Source: Odobenus rosmarus divergens
Lineage: Eukaryota > Chordata > Mammalia > Carnivora > Odobenidae
Direction: 5' to 3'
DNA: 64,000 nucleotides
Assembly (NCBI RefSeq): GCF_000321225.1
Contig: NW_004450566.1
Coordinates: 1,266,292 to 1,330,291, forward strand
The notes beneath the pieces are model-generated. The model worked only from the letters and a program-made list of their open reading frames with translations. It did not search any database and was not told the DNA's origin. Below are positions 36,727-50,035 of this stretch, one piece after another. A program made the translations under genes and the position numbers. Positions within the stretch are counted from its first letter, which is position 1. Each line of letters begins with the position of its first letter.

Positions 36727-37163
36727 TCTTTTTTTTTGTTGTTATGTTATGTTATGTTAGTCACCATACAGTACATCCTTAGCTTTTGATGCAGTGTTCC
36801 ATGATTCATTGTTTGCGTATAACACCCAGTGCTCCATGCAGAACGTGCCCTCTTTAATACCCATCACCAGGCTAACCCATCCCCCACCCCCCTCCCCTCT
36901 AGAACCCTCAGTTTGTTTCTCAGAGTCCATAGTCTCTCATGGTTCATCTCCCCCTCTGATTTCCCTCTCTTCATTTTTCCCTTCCTACTATCTTCTTTTT
37001 TTTTTAGAATTTTTTTAACATATAATGTATTATTTGTTTCAGAGGTACAGGTCTGTGATTCATCAGTCTTACACAATTCACAGCACTCACCATAGCACAT
37101 ACCCTCCCTAATGTCCATCACCCAGCTACCCCATCCCTCTCAACCCCCACCACTCCAGCAACT
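36727..37163 (-). mobile_element. L1 3' UTR fragment, minus strand
   Basis: Reverse complement of the same doubled L1 3' UTR as at 18429-18872: 'tgttatgttagtcaccatac', 'tctttaatacccatcaccag', a C-rich tract, 'tctgatttccctctcttcat', then 'ataatgtattatttgtttcag' and 'catagcacataccctccc'. No clear target duplication was identified. Confidence 0.88.
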
Positions 37164-38640
37164 GGAGGACCGCCATGTCCACCTTGCTCTCAGTCCACAC
37201 AGTGGGTGGGACATGCTTCATTTGGCCTTTCTGAAGTTAGGAACCATAGGCAGACTATGATTAGCAACTCATTAAAAAAAATTCTCCTAAAAGTAATATT
37301 GCTCTCTATTCTACTAACCTGGATTTCCTGTGGCTCATATGGGTCTGCTCAATGTATCCTGATTCTTTTCTATCCTCTCTCTTTTATTATCAACTACAGC
37401 TCCTCTTATTCAAATTCTGGCTTGGTGTGGACTCCTGGGGTTCCATATAGAGGGATGAAGCCCTATGAGAACTCATTGTCCTTGGAGCCCACGCCTACTG
37501 GACGGTGAGATGCTATTTCTCCTACAAGTTCCTGTGAACTATCAAGGGTCCTAGACCCTACTCCAAAACTCCTGGTGGGAAACAAGCCCCAGGAAGAGAA
37601 GCTCAGGCTCAGGTCCTGGTCAACAGGGTGGACCGACACCCCTGGCTCTGCTACTTAGTGATTGTGAGACACAGGCCTCCTCAATTTCGGGACTTATTTC
37701 CTCATTGGACAAATGGGAAGGCCAGGCTCTCTGATCTCTAGGATTCCTACCACCTAAAATGCATAATTCTCAGAATCAGTAGTGTTTGGTGACTGATGTG
37801 AAAGAACAGGGCAAGTATCAAAGATCCCACTTTATTTTCACGTTTTGCAGCCTCAAAGACTCAGTAACTCCACTGCGAAAAAGCTAAACCCCCTCAGTTT
37901 GCTTTCCACACATCCTCGCCTCTACCTCATCTGCCCCATACTGACCATCCCTGCACTGACTGAGGAATGCTCCAAACTCATGTTCTTGTATCCTCTAGAG
38001 GCTGGCCTCTCCTCTCCATCTCCACGAACCCTGTATGAGTCCCCTGAGGTCAGGCCCCCAGCCTCCTCTGATTTTCCTGCTTCAACCTCCCTCTTTGGAC
38101 AGTGTGACTACTACTGTAATGATCCCTTACTTGACTACAGATTACTTCTTCCTGCTCCTCTCCCACCTTCAGGCCTGGGAAGGGCCACTTATATATTTCT
38201 TGAGCGTCCTTCAGAGTGCCTACTCCCAGGGTCAGCCCTTGGAAATGCTCACATGTGGTTAGTATTCAGATGAAGTAATGACAAGCCTTCTAAAATAGGA
38301 ACAGGACACCAAAAAGGATGGAAAAAGACACGTGTCAGTAACCTAACAAAAATAGCAATATACACAGCTATTTTAGTTTACAACACAAAGAGAGTTCCAA
38401 TATCTCCTTTTAAATAAAGAATGGTGCAAAAGTTTTAAAAGTGGTTTGGGGTTTTTCTCCTTAGAGTTGAATGACAATTAAGAAGGCTTTGGGGTTGCTT
38501 CAGGCAGCAAAAGTCATAGAATATTTAGACCTCTCCTAAGGTTTAGGACACTTGTATTAAATTAGATGGGTCTGGACAGATAGGTCGACTTTGCCTTATG
38601 GACTTGACTGGGAATTTATGGGACATTGAGTTCTGAGTTG
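37164..38640. other. LIX1 intron; open frame of 142 codons judged non-coding
   Basis: A MIR scrap lies near 37655-37745. An open frame at 37845-38273 has no recognisable domain and no flanking splice or promoter support. Confidence 0.5.
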
Positions 38641-38880
38641 GCAGGCTTGCAATGAAACTCAGGTGCCAGGTCTTCCAGAAAGTTTTCCATGACCACTCCC
38701 AAGGCCAGGGTGGGAGGATCGCTGTCCATGAGAGGCATTCACCACACTGCCATGAAATTATCTATTAGTGCTCTGCCCCACAACCCTAGGCTGTGAGCAA
38801 CCTAAAGGCAGAGTCTGTGACTAAGTCATCTTTGTGTCTCTGTACTTGAAATATAGTTTGTTGAATGAATAACTGAATAG
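38641..38880 (+). repeat. L2-like fragment, plus orientation
   Basis: The L2 3' pattern is visible in 'aggctgtgagcaacctaaaggcagagtctgtg' and 'atagtttgttgaatgaataa'. It is heavily diverged. Confidence 0.6.
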
Positions 38881-40499
38881 GCCTGGAAAATTCAAACACA
38901 AGTCATTAAGGCACCTGACAAAATGTTCAAGAAATCCTCATAAAGAAGAGAATTAAATATATATACTCATTATTTAAAAAAAAATCCCATTTCAATATAC
39001 CCTATGTGGTATGTAAAATGCAGTAATATAAAAATATATTAATGTGTGACTTTCAGAGGGATAATTGGTCATTAAGTTCAGACAGTCTAAAATGATCATT
39101 TTTGCCTGAGTGTAGGATATGCTTATTATTCTTTGGAAAATCAGTTTCCTATCAAAAAGCAAACAAAGTTTTTGCAAATATTACCTGACATCTGTAGGAG
39201 TAGCCCATTTTAATAGGAATTTGCTTTATAAAATCTATAATAGAGCCATTGGGCTTTTAGAGCGTAGAGAACTACACTCAGATCTGGGCAATCCTAAGAA
39301 ACTTTACATAACTCTCTATCTAAATAATGGCAATTTAAGCCATTTTTCATAGACAGAGACCTAGTAAACACTACTTAGATGAAAGAAGCTATCTATTTTA
39401 AATAAGACCAGCTAAGTAGTAGATCAAAGGCACCACATACATTTACAACCAAATGGCACTGCTTCTGAGATCAAAGTACTGCTGGGCTGAGAGAACAGAA
39501 GAGCCTTTTCCCAGAAAGCATGAAAAAGGACTACGGAGACTTAACCAATATCAAGATTTTAAAGCAGACACATGTCTTTACTTATTGTTTCAATGTACAG
39601 AATCTTTGGTTAAAATGGGGGAGAAAGTGTACCAATTAATAAGTACATAAAATAAAATAAAGTCTGAACCATCAAAAGGCTTTTCTTGCTATTGTTCTTC
39701 GCATTTCTGAAAGACAAGTACTTCAAAATGTCTATAACGTTAACCGGCCGCTTTCTTCTAAAATTTGGAGCTACAAATCCAAGCCAGTAAAGGCTGCATA
39801 TTTTTCTTTAGGGATCTTTAAATGAGATCTCTCAAACCATAAGGGCCTGCACTTGGGCAAGAAATTTAGCCAAAACCAATCGGCTTGGCAAATCTAAATC
39901 AGAGTGTGGATTCTGCTGTAAGAAGGCACCATTAGAATTTCCATCAGTAGGAAATGCTGTAAGAAAATAAAATATGGTAAGTGACAGGACATTTTATTGA
40001 TGTGTCCAAACTGGTCATCCAAGAAAAATCAGTTGGGGAGTGAATGAATTCTGATGTTATTTCAAAGCAATTTCCGGCTAGAATTAGACTTCCCAGGTTG
40101 TATGGTTTATTCTTGCTGTTTTTCAGCCAGACCCCAATCATAAACACAGATTTGTAAACCATGCCTTATCCGCTAACCATTCTTACTTGTTAATATAGAG
40201 AGACAACTTCTGTCCTTTGCACTTTGTTAAAGTGCAGAGCTGCAATATTTAATAGTTGAGATTTTACTAAAGTCAGCTGTGGATTTCTTAGGCATGCGGA
40301 GCCACATGCTTTTCAAGTGGCTAGTAGACCCCACTCAGGCATTTATCTTGATGCTCAGATGCCTTTCATTTGCTGGTACATTATAAACCACTATGATCAT
40401 TTCAAAACCTCCTGGCTCTCATCTAAAATTAAAGCAAAAAAATAAAAATAAAAATAAATAAAAAAGTGTCTGTGGCATTGCTGAGGAAAACTATTTGAA
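38881..40499. other. LIX1 intron, unassigned
   Basis: AT-rich sequence without a recognised exon or young repeat. An A-rich (AAATAAAA)-type run lies at about 40434-40466. Confidence 0.5.
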
Positions 40500-41012
40500 G
40501 GCAGAGGTAACCAGCCCTGAGACAGCTCCCTGTGATCTCTGCTCCTGGCATTCACGCCCTTATGCAGTCCCCTCCTACACTATACCATGGTTGGTCTATG
40601 TAACCAATAGAATATGACAGAAGTTATGGTATGTCACTTTCAATATAAGGTTATAAAAGACACTGTGGCATCTGTCTTGGTAACCCTTGCTTTCTCTCTT
40701 AGATAGCTTGCTCTGGGAAAGGTCTGCCATGTTGGAAGCAGTCCTACAGAAAGACACACATGGCAGGCAGATAATGCCTTCTGCCAACAAACATCTGAGT
40801 GAGATTGAAGCTGATCCTCCGGAACCGATCAAGACTTCAGATGACTTCAGTTTCAACCGACAGCTTGACTACAACCTCCAGGAGACCCTGTGCCAGAACT
40901 ACCCAGCTAAGCTGCTTCCAGATTCCTAATCCCCAGAAACAATATGAGACAATGAATGCAAGTTTTGAGGTAATTTGTTATCTGGCCAAAAATCACTAAT
41001 ATAAAGGCATTT
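40500..41012 (+). repeat. Old dispersed repeat, probably LTR-derived, family uncertain
   Basis: The wording 'cagaactacccagctaagc', 'agattcctaatccccagaaac' and 'ggtaatttgttatctggcc' belongs to a widespread mammalian interspersed repeat whose name I cannot fix. The open frame at 40687-40929 is part of it and is not a gene. Confidence 0.6.
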
Positions 41013-41093
41013 CTCTTTGTTGTTATCCTTATTTTGCAGTTGAGGAAACAAGTCAGATCCCAAGGTCATACAACTTCAAAAGTGATGAAAAAA

Positions 41094-41263
41094 AGGCTCC
41101 TGAGTGGCTCTATCAGTTAAGACTTTGACTCTTGATTTCAGATCAGGTCATGATCTGAGGGTTGTGAGATCGAACCCCACGTTGGGCTCTGTGCTGAGCA
41201 TGGAGCCTGCTTAAGATTCTCTCTCTCTCTTCCTCTGCCCTCACCCCTAAAAAAAAAAAAAAG
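41094..41263 (+). mobile_element. CAN-SINE, plus strand, inside a MIR
   Basis: An older SINE subfamily ('ggctcctgagtggctctatc') whose flanks GTGATGAAAAAA and GTGACGAAAAAA form a diverged target duplication. MIR text surrounds it ('cttattttgcagttgaggaaac' before and 'atctccaggtctgcc' after). Confidence 0.85.
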
Positions 41264-41748
41264 GTGACGAAAAAAGGATTCATCTCCAGGTCTGCCTAAC
41301 TTGAGAGCCCAAATTTTTAACTACTACACTATTCTGCTTATCACAGAAATGATCACTCACCTTGGAATCAAGAGAATATATAATTTGGCTAAAATCTCAT
41401 AGCACTTCCCTAATCAATATAGTTTTTTAGCCAAAGCTCCTACTTTGATATCTGTGGCTCATTTTGACAAAAGACTTTATCTCCACCCATCCCTGCATGA
41501 CAAACTCAACTTCATTCAGAACAAAAGGCCAAAGCAGAAGCAGCACACTGTGACAAGCAACTGTGCTCAATGAGGAAGGCAGTGTGCTGACAATTATGTT
41601 AATATCTGCTTCCCTTCTACTGTCCTTTCAATGCTTTCCTCTACCTGGACTATAGGGAGGAGAAAAATGGAGAGAGGTGTCAGCTATGATTAGATAAGAA
41701 GATCAAATGCCCTGTAGGAAGTTTCTCATGCTGGCTCAAAGTGACCCC

Positions 41749-42450
41749 CTTTTCAAAAAAAAAATTAAATTCAACTAATTAACATATAATGTATTATTTG
41801 TTTCAGAGCTACAGGTCGGTGACTCATCAGTCTTATATAACACCCAGTGCTCATTACATCACAGGCCCTCCTTAATGTCCACCACCCAGTTACCCCATCC
41901 CTCCACCCCTCCTCCCCTCCAGCAACCCATAGTTTTCCTATGAGACTCTTGTCTCTTATGGTTTGTCTCCCTCTCTGGTTTCATCTTGTTTTATTTTTTC
42001 CTCTCTTCCCCTATGGTTCTCTGTTTTGTTTCTTAAATTCCACATATGAGTGAGATCATATCATTGTCTTTCTCTGATTGACTTATTTCACTTAGCATAA
42101 TACCCTCTATTTCCATCCACGTCATTGCAAATGGCAAGATTTCATTTTTTTTGATGGCTGAGTAATATTCCATTGTATATATATACCACATCTTCTTTAT
42201 CCATTCATCTGTCAATGGACATCTGAGCTCTTTCCATAGTTTGGCTATTGTGGACATTGCTGCTATAAACATTGGGGCACAGGTGCCCCTCCGGATCACT
42301 ACATTTGTATCTTTGGGGTAAATAACCAGTAGTGCAATTGCTGCATCATAGGATAGTTTAATTTTCAACTTTTTGAGGAACCTCCATACTGTTTTCCAGA
42401 GTGGCTGCACCAGGTTGCATTCCCACCAACAGTGTAGGAGGGTTCTCCTG
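41749..42450 (-). mobile_element. 5'-truncated L1 with the end of ORF2, minus strand
   Basis: The C-terminal part of L1 ORF2 can be read on the minus strand (42410-42033) with phrases such as LVIYPKDTN, DEWIKKMWYIYTMEYYSAIK and EISQSEKDN, followed by the 3' UTR. AAAGTGACCCC flanks the element at 41738-41748 and 42451-42461. The truncated reverse-transcriptase protein is non-functional. Confidence 0.95.
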
Positions 42451-42714
42451 AAAGTGACCCCTTGATTAAGTATGGGGCCAAGAGAATTTGGAATTTTACC
42501 ACATAAGATTGCTCAATAATTTTAGGAAGTGTTTGCTAACTCTTCAAGAGCAAAAATCATTTAAATTAAACTTTCCCAGCTCCATTGGATAAGAAATTAT
42601 CCTAAGACCAGCTCATTCTTGCCTTTTATTTTGCATGTTAGATCACCAACAAGCCACTAGGAGCCCATAGGGTACACTATGAAGATCATTGATAAGCCTA
42701 GGCCAGGAATTTGA

Positions 42715-42905
42715 ACCAAGAGTTCAAAAACTTTAGTGTTCATAATAAGATCACCTGGGGGAAATTGTTAAACAAGCACATTCCCAGGCCCCTATCTGAC
42801 CTACTTAATCAGTTTCTTTAGATGGATTGCAGTGGTGGGGGGAGAGGGTGGTCTGCATTTTATCAAGCTTTCCAGGTGATTCTGAGGCAGGTAAACCCAG
42901 GACTA
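42715..42905 (-). repeat. MER5-like DNA transposon relic
   Basis: Phrases 'gatcacctgggggaaattg', 'cacattcccaggcccctatc' and 'ccaggtgattctgaggcag' match the MER5 pattern. Confidence 0.65.
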
Positions 42906-43344
42906 TTTTCAGAGGAATACTGCTCTAGCTTCTGTCCCTTCTGTGTCCCATTTCTAAATGTCAGTGGCAGAACCAGGTTTTGTGGGGCCTGAAGTTTACA
43001 TAATTTGGGGGACCTTGTTTAAGAACAATATGAAATTTAAAATACTGACATTGTGATTTGCAAGGAGCCTGAGCAGAAGTTTCACTGTCTTCATGGTTGA
43101 AAATGGTTAAGTCTCCCCTCTACTATACTATAACATTCTACACTTCTATACTCTGTTTACAACACAATTAATTGCCTCACACAAACGAATTCTATGACAT
43201 CAGCTAGGTGTCCTACAATTTAACATAATTCTTAAACTAGCTACCTAGAGATAGCATGACATCCCACAGATTTATGGCTCTGTCCTACAAGACTGCCCCC
43301 ACTTCAAACATCAATAGCAATTCCAGGTTGTCACTCGGGATTCT

Positions 43345-43532
43345 TTTTTTTTTTAAAAGATTTTATTTATTTATTCATGAGAGACAGAAGGAGAGAGAGA
43401 GAGAGAGAGAAGCAGAGGGAGAAGCAGGCTCCCAAGGAGCAGGGAGCCTGATGCGGGACTCGATCCCAGCACCCTGGGATCATGACCAGAGCCGAAGGCA
43501 GACGCCTAACCATCTGAGCCACCCAGGCGCCC
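43345..43532 (-). mobile_element. CAN-SINE, minus strand
   Basis: T-tail and 'aaagattttatttatttatt', a GA-rich run, 'ggagcctgatgcgggactcg' and the head 'gagccacccaggcgcc'. Duplications GTCACTCGGGATTCT and GTCACTTGGGTTTCT lie at 43330-43344 and 43533-43547, differing at two sites. Confidence 0.95.
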
Positions 43533-43547
43533 GTCACTTGGGTTTCT

Positions 43548-46500
43548 GATCAACCAGCTAAAAATGAGTAATTCCCATGACCCCCTCCTCTGGTTCTATT
43601 GTTTGCTAGAACAACTCACAGAACTCAGGAAAATGGTTCACTCATGAGCTTACTGGTTTATTCTAAAGGGATAGAATTCAGGAACTGCCAGAGGAAAAGA
43701 TGCATAAGGCACAAGTGTGGGAAGGGGCTCGGAGCACCATGCCCTTCCCAGGTGCACCACCCTCTCAGAACTTCAGTATGTACACCAACCAAGAGGCTCT
43801 CCGAGTTCCCACACTTAGGATTTTCATGGAGGTTTCATAACATAGACATGATAGATTAAATCTTTGGCCATCAGCAATTAAGTCAATCTTTAGTCCCTCT
43901 CCTTTCCTGGGAGCTCAGATGCTAGGGCTGAAACTTTTAACCTTCTAATCATGTGACTTGTTCCCTTGGCAACCTAACCATCATTAGGGGCTTTTCAGAA
44001 ACCACCTCATTAACATAAACTTAAGTGTGGTAGAAAGGGTTTTATTATGAATAATAAAAGATACCTTTTTCATTCTCACCACTTAAGAAATTCTAAGGGT
44101 TTTAGGAGCTCTGTGCCAGGGACCAGGATAAAGACCAAATATGTATTTCTTACTATAAATCACAATATCACAATCGTAAATCTACCTCTGCTAACATCAA
44201 AATGTTAATTTCTCACTAGTGAAATTGCCTCTACCCAAGAATCAAGGAAAGCAGTGTTCAGGTTGAAAAAAAAATGTTCTTTATGACAGTTCTGAAATTA
44301 GGCCCTTAGGAAGTATATAAGCACTGCTGACTTAAGTAAGTGAGGTCTCAATTTTCCTTTTCTGCTCAGCAGTTTTTATTTCTTCCATGATAATTTTCCA
44401 AAGTGTGACACTGTACAATGGCAAATTAATCAACCAAGATTAATTCATGGGCCAAGTAGATTGTCTTGAAATAAAATAGTGACTTATCAACCTTTTAGGA
44501 TGTACAGAAGTTCTTAAATTAAGTAAAATAAAATTTTGGTAGTCACGTATGTGTTATAAAAATAGAGATACCTACTAAGAAACTAGTTTTATTGTTAATT
44601 ATTTATTAAATATTTTAAAATTATTGACAGTGTGTTACTTGTCCATAGAAACAGTTTCTAGCTAGGCTGACACAATTTATACTCTGAATGGTTACTTTCC
44701 TGGTAGCCTTCATTTGATTAATAATTTTCCCCATGTTTAGTATTAGAAAATAGGCAGGATACATGTGTTGAAAGCTGTTTCTGGATGCCAAGATTCCTTT
44801 AAGTAACTTTTCTCCATCTTAAAAGAGTTCTAAAGATTTTTCATATTTGTATTTTAAAGACATCAAAAAAAAAGTTTGTAGATCACAAAAAATGTATAAA
44901 ACCAAGTTAGGCACACTTTACTCAGTCACTACCAATGGTAGCCAAGGAGTTGAAAAATAGTCTATAAGGAATGTTCTTATTTTTGAATAAGAACAACAAT
45001 AAAGTAGCAAATGTGACAGACTGAATGTACATATGAACTCAAAGCTGATGATGTCCCCACTCCCCCAACCCCTGGCGGTCAAGGGCAGGGCCGTGTTATT
45101 GAGGTGGCATTCACTCAACAGCACATTTACCCAAGGGATCTCCTGAGCTGGGACTTTGCAGGTGGCAAAAACAAATAAACTGACTCTGTGAGAGGTGAGA
45201 ATTCTTGCCCACATCTTTTAGGCTGTCAAGTCTGTCATTCAAGTTGGTTGGGAACGTTTTGCTTTTGTGAGTCAGAGTTCAAGTCTCAGCAAGTGTCTTG
45301 CAGAGGTTTTGTGTATGGTCTGCCAGCTCTGGTCAGTGTCACCAACACCTCTGCTTCATCCTGACAGCAAGGCATCAGCACAAAGAATGCAGCAAGCAAG
45401 GCCTTGCGGCTAATTGTCCCCTTCTCAGTTCCTCAAGACCTTGGCTGCCCTGGTCTAAGCATGAACATTTGCATGTGTTCCAATTTATCTAATTGTGGAT
45501 ATATTAGCATTTCCCCCCTTTCCAGATGGTGATGTGAAAAAGGGCAACCGTTGAAACTCAGTCACCCAAGTTAATATTATGTCTCTTTCTCCATAGCTCA
45601 GGCTGGCTGCAAATATGTTGGGAACAATTTGGAGCTCTGTGTGTGCTGGGAATGGGGGTCTTTGCTAGGTGTGGGGGAGGGGAGTGGTATGGGAGTCCAA
45701 TTTTCAGAGAAAACTCACTAGTTCCTGTCAACTGAAAGAAACGTTTCATGCACATGGTAGGTCAGAATGTTATTTTTATAATATAAACCACCTGGCCTCC
45801 TCCTCGTTTACCTCTGCCACAAATGCTATTCTACACACATACCTAGACCAAGGTCCCTGGTAACTATTACAAAACCATGTTGTGTTTTGCTCCTTGAGGT
45901 TTTTGCTTTTCCCTTTTTTTCTTTTCTTCTTTTTCTTTTTTCAAGTTAAGGTGAAGACAAGATGAATTGATCAGGGCTCAAAGTTTTGGTTTATTTTTAT
46001 AGTTGCTTTGATGTAAAAGGACTTGGCTCTGATTGCAATGAGAGGGATGGAAGGGGGGATGGGGAAGATGGAGTCAGCTTTTCTTCCCTACTCAGCAACT
46101 CCTGAGACAGTTAGCATCTTCCTAAAGCTCATCAACTAGTTGTGATAGCTTCACAACTATCTTGTGAAGATAGTCCCAAGTCTTTATTTACCATGTGGAT
46201 TCTCTTCCTAAGCATTCCTTTCACTGCACTCTGCTGTTCTCTTTGGAGGCCAAGCATCTCTATTCATTTTACTTGCTAAGAAAAGACACAGATTAAAGTT
46301 AGGGAATGGGACTGGGGAATAAATACAACGTCTCATTAAAACAATATGCACTCCCAGTTTCATGAGCAAGTCATTAAAGTCTTGACATACGACTTTCAAA
46401 TGGGAAGGGGTTATAACTAACCTTCCTATCTTTGGGTCTCATTAGTTGCAAAACAGGATGCGTGGCGATTTCGACCAGGAAATGCCTCCTTTAGAAGTTA

Positions 46501-48144
46501 AGTTACATTGCATAGTGTGTTGTGCATTTGAGTCAAGGTATACAAGTCTAGAGACAGAGAAGAGGTCATGGATGATTTCCAATAGAAATACTTGGCATTA
46601 AAACAGCTTTAGTGCAGGGCAATAGTCTGAATTTTATGGCGGGAACCAAATCTCTATTTGGGACATAGAATGTTAAGGCTAGGCCTCATTTAATAAGCAG
46701 TGAAAAGAGCCTTACGATTCTAATTAGCCAAGTATATGAATTAATAAAAATTTCTTTTAGTCCTTCTCTCCTGGTAAAAACTTAATTTTATAAACTAGTT
46801 TATTGTGATTTAAATATACTTTTAATTCCCTGGACTTTGAGAGGAATCATTCAATGCATGGAGGTATAAAACATGTTTTATATCTGCTAATACAGGTGAA
46901 ATGTGCTTACTGCTTCAAGTAACTAAACACAACAAAATCAAACAGTCCTATCTTTTAGACAGGAAAGTCATCTTGGAAAAGTAATTTTTCTAGGTATCTT
47001 CATAGGCAAAGGTTTTGGTCTGAAAATTAAGAGGCATAAAAATGAAAAGGCCTCTTAGAGATAGAGCTTTGCCTGGAGCTCATCTGCTCTGAGTGTTCCT
47101 TTTGTGTCTCCCAACTGTACAGCTGTGTTTTGCAGCACCAAGCATTGGTTGAAAAAGAAAAAAAAAAAAGACCAATAACAGCTTGCCTATGGTAATATTA
47201 AATGTCTCAGTTCCATGGGTTGCTTGGCAATATTGGCAATATACAAACAGCCTAAATACCCAAACTGTATTTAACACCTATATTTATTTTCCATGAAGAA
47301 ATTTTAACAACAAAAAATATTTACATGAAAAAGATATGACACCCAAATGAATTAGTGTCCTACACTTCAAATAAATCGAGCTATCACATCAATATTTTAT
47401 CCAGAGGATACATTTTTATTCAATCCTAACTTATGCACATAAATAATCACATTGTCTAGTACTACACTCAAAGGAATTTTTGGTTTTTATTCCAAATAAG
47501 AATGAAATTCTTTAATCCAAATCACTCTAGCAGATGACATGGAAGGCCACATCACTGGCTGGAAAACAAAACTTGAATCACAAACCTTTTAATCAAAATA
47601 TAAAATAAGATAAAATACTCAAATAAGTTCTCCTTTTGCACTTGAAAACAAAAACAGCTGCTGAAGCAGTGAGTGGCTTTCCTTCTGAGTTCATCAAGAG
47701 GGGAGCCAGACGTTGATCTGATGGCCCTTGTGTTGCTTTTATTGTAAAAAATGGAAATTACTGCAAGTTTTCATGGTTATGATATGTGGCTAGGGAAGGA
47801 TTAACTGCCTAGACGAGAATGGCATAAAGAAAATAAGTCTAAAATGCATGAATTCCTACTGAATATCTGTAATATTAGAGGATGGTTTCTTTTATAAAAG
47901 ACACAATAAGAACTAATGTGTTTCAATATAACTTTCTAAAAGAAAAATAATATCAATCGATCATTTTATTTATTGTTTTGAAATTCAAAAATGCATCATA
48001 TTTTCACTTCTCTTTTTCTAATACTGTAGTAACTTATGAAGACATAGCTTAAACAAGATTATGACTGCTTTCTTTCCCTCTGGCTCTCTGTTTTTTGTGG
48101 GTTGTGGTGTCAGGACTAACTGAAAATTCTTTAATTAGTCTTCT
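43548..48144. other. LIX1 large intron, little recognised
   Basis: About 4.6 kb free of SINE and L1 copies, unusual for this window. It could hold conserved regulatory DNA, but no motif proves that. T/C-rich runs lie at about 45910-45950 and an A-run at 47157-47170. Confidence 0.45.
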
Positions 48145-48210
48145 TGGACACAAACCTCCCATTTACTTCAGTGGGAGGTTTCTTTGCATAAAACCAGTGG
48201 TTTGTGTCCA
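48145..48210. other. Two overlapping inverted repeats (alternative hairpins)
   Basis: An outer pair of 12-base arms TGGACACAAACC (48145-48156) and GGTTTGTGTCCA (48199-48210) overlaps an inner pair of 10-base arms AAACCTCCCA (48152-48161) and TGGGAGGTTT (48172-48181). Sharing the AAACC bases, the two stems cannot both form fully. Confidence 0.85.
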
Positions 48211-49360
48211 TCAGAGCCTTTGACTGCTTTCCTTTGATTAATCAGAAAACTAAAGCTCAGTCTGAATACCATTTTTCTAAAGAATGAATGGGCATAATCT
48301 CTTACAGCTTTCATGAAACCAGAAGGATTAATCCTTCAATCCAGTCCCATGCTCCACTTCAAGTATTTTCAATTACTTGGCACCATTGGAAGTGACGTCC
48401 ATGGCTCAGTAAGAAGGCTACTGCTGGCATAATGGTTTCTCCATGTCTCAGCACATGGTCTTGGCATTAATAATCCATCGTGAAATGATTTGCAATGCAC
48501 AAGGGTGACATTTGATTATGTGAAAGGCATTGCAGGAATGAGCATGTAGGCTCTTACTGGCCAACTGCTGGCAAAAACATGATGAAATGTTATATGGTGA
48601 AAATAGCATTTAAGATGGTTTCTGAACAGACAAAGAAAAGTGTAAGGGCGTTGCTTTAGGAGAAATTTTCTCTCCTTTTTTTACTTCCTGATTTTCCTTT
48701 CTCAAATCATATTTTGGAGGGTCAAAGGGGTTAAGGGGCCAGATTTGTCAGCCAATCACCCAAACACATTTTCAAAACATTTGATTCAGGAAATTCTGCA
48801 TCCTTTAAAGCAAGGATGTTAACAATCCTCCCGAGAACTTTAAAATATAATGATTTAAACATAAGGTAAAGGAGACCCTGAAATGATTAGAGAAATCACC
48901 AAGAGGCCTCCCTGGTGAAGAGTTCAGTTTTTCATTTTGTTTTCTATTTTTTAAAGACCACAAGGAGGATGTTGAATGTACTATCAAGGGGAAGTCCTAT
49001 CATTTTAGGTAGAAATTTATGAGATGATTGGGAAATTCATAATTCTCAAGGTAGTGAAAGCAAAAACAAAAACAAGGAAATTTGAATTTCTTAAATTTAT
49101 ATCCTCTAGATCCATTCACTGCTCTGTCAAATATGTTACATTCTAGGAGATTATAATGAGTGCATTTATTACATATAGACAAACATAATGCACACTTGAG
49201 TGAGGGAATGGCCAAATCTTGCTTATTCTTGGTCATGCATATTGGGTAGAAGGAAAGTTACTATGCACAAAATAAATTCAGAGAGAATTAGATGTTTTTT
49301 TACATCAATATTTTTAAGTTAATCCACCTTCAAAACTTTAAACCACAGATATGAACATAA
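48211..49360. other. LIX1 large intron, unassigned
   Basis: No repeat or exon recognised in this stretch. Confidence 0.45.
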
Positions 49361-49378
49361 TAATATTACCTGATTTTA

Positions 49379-49574
49379 TTTTTTTATTTTTTTTAAAGAT
49401 TTTATTTATTTATTCATGAGAGACAGAGAGAGAGACAGAGAGAGAGAGAGAGGCAGAGGGAGAAGAAGGCTCCCAAGGAGCAGGGAGCCCAATGTGGGAC
49501 TTGATCCCAGGACGCTGGGATCATGACCTGAGCCGAAGGCAGACGCTTAACCATCTGAGCCACCCAGGCGCCCG
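49379..49574 (-). mobile_element. CAN-SINE, minus strand, with perfect 18-base duplication
   Basis: A T-rich tail, a GA-repeat and the body end at 'gagccacccaggcgccc'. TAATATTACCTGATTTTA is duplicated at 49361-49378 and 49575-49592 without mismatch, which points to a recent insertion. Confidence 0.97.
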
Positions 49575-49734
49575 TAATATTACCTGATTTTAATGTTCCT
49601 GACTTTTCTTTGCCAGCCCACCATCTTACAGTTAGGTAAAATATCTTATTTGATATATTGTATATAATAGTACATACTATTTTGTACATCAATCGTGACT
49701 ATATACAATAAACTCCATTGATTTTTGAGATTTG

Positions 49735-50035
49735 TTATTCATTCATTTAGCTATTCATTCAACAAAATTTATTGGGCACTTACTATATGCAAAGCACAGT
49801 GTTTGGAGTCATAGGGATATAAGGATATAGACCTTATCCTTGAGACATTTATGTTTTATTATAGAGACAGAACATGCACATAAGTAGCAGCTAGAAGAAG
49901 TAGAGGCATGAATGAGGAACAGTTAGGATGAAGCACTGAGTGTCAGAAGAGGAATTCAGGGTGATAAAGCTGAAAGAGTAAGGAATTTAGACTCTAATAA
50001 GAAGATAATAGGGAGCCATTGAAGATTTTTTTTAA
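49735..50035 (-). repeat. L2 relic, reverse orientation
   Basis: The text 'attgggcacttactatatgc', 'ttggagtcatagggatataagg', 'gaggaattcagggtgataaag' and 'gggagccattgaagatttt' matches the reverse L2 consensus. Confidence 0.65.

Noticed and set aside
37845..38273. Open frame of 142 codons in a LIX1 intron
   Set aside because: Low-complexity Ser/Pro/Leu composition from C/T-rich DNA, no known motif and no sign of a promoter or exon boundaries.
40687..40929. Open frame on the plus strand with a reasonable composition
   Set aside because: It lies within an old dispersed mammalian repeat whose wording recurs at many loci.
42033..42410. Open frame of 125 codons on the minus strand resembling a protein gene
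   Set aside because: It is the C-terminal end of L1 ORF2 within a 5'-truncated L1 copy, not a host gene.
49361..49592. Possible CRISPR-like or tandem repeat structure from repeated GA-rich runs
   Set aside because: The runs are the simple-sequence part of a CAN-SINE flanked by a target-site duplication.
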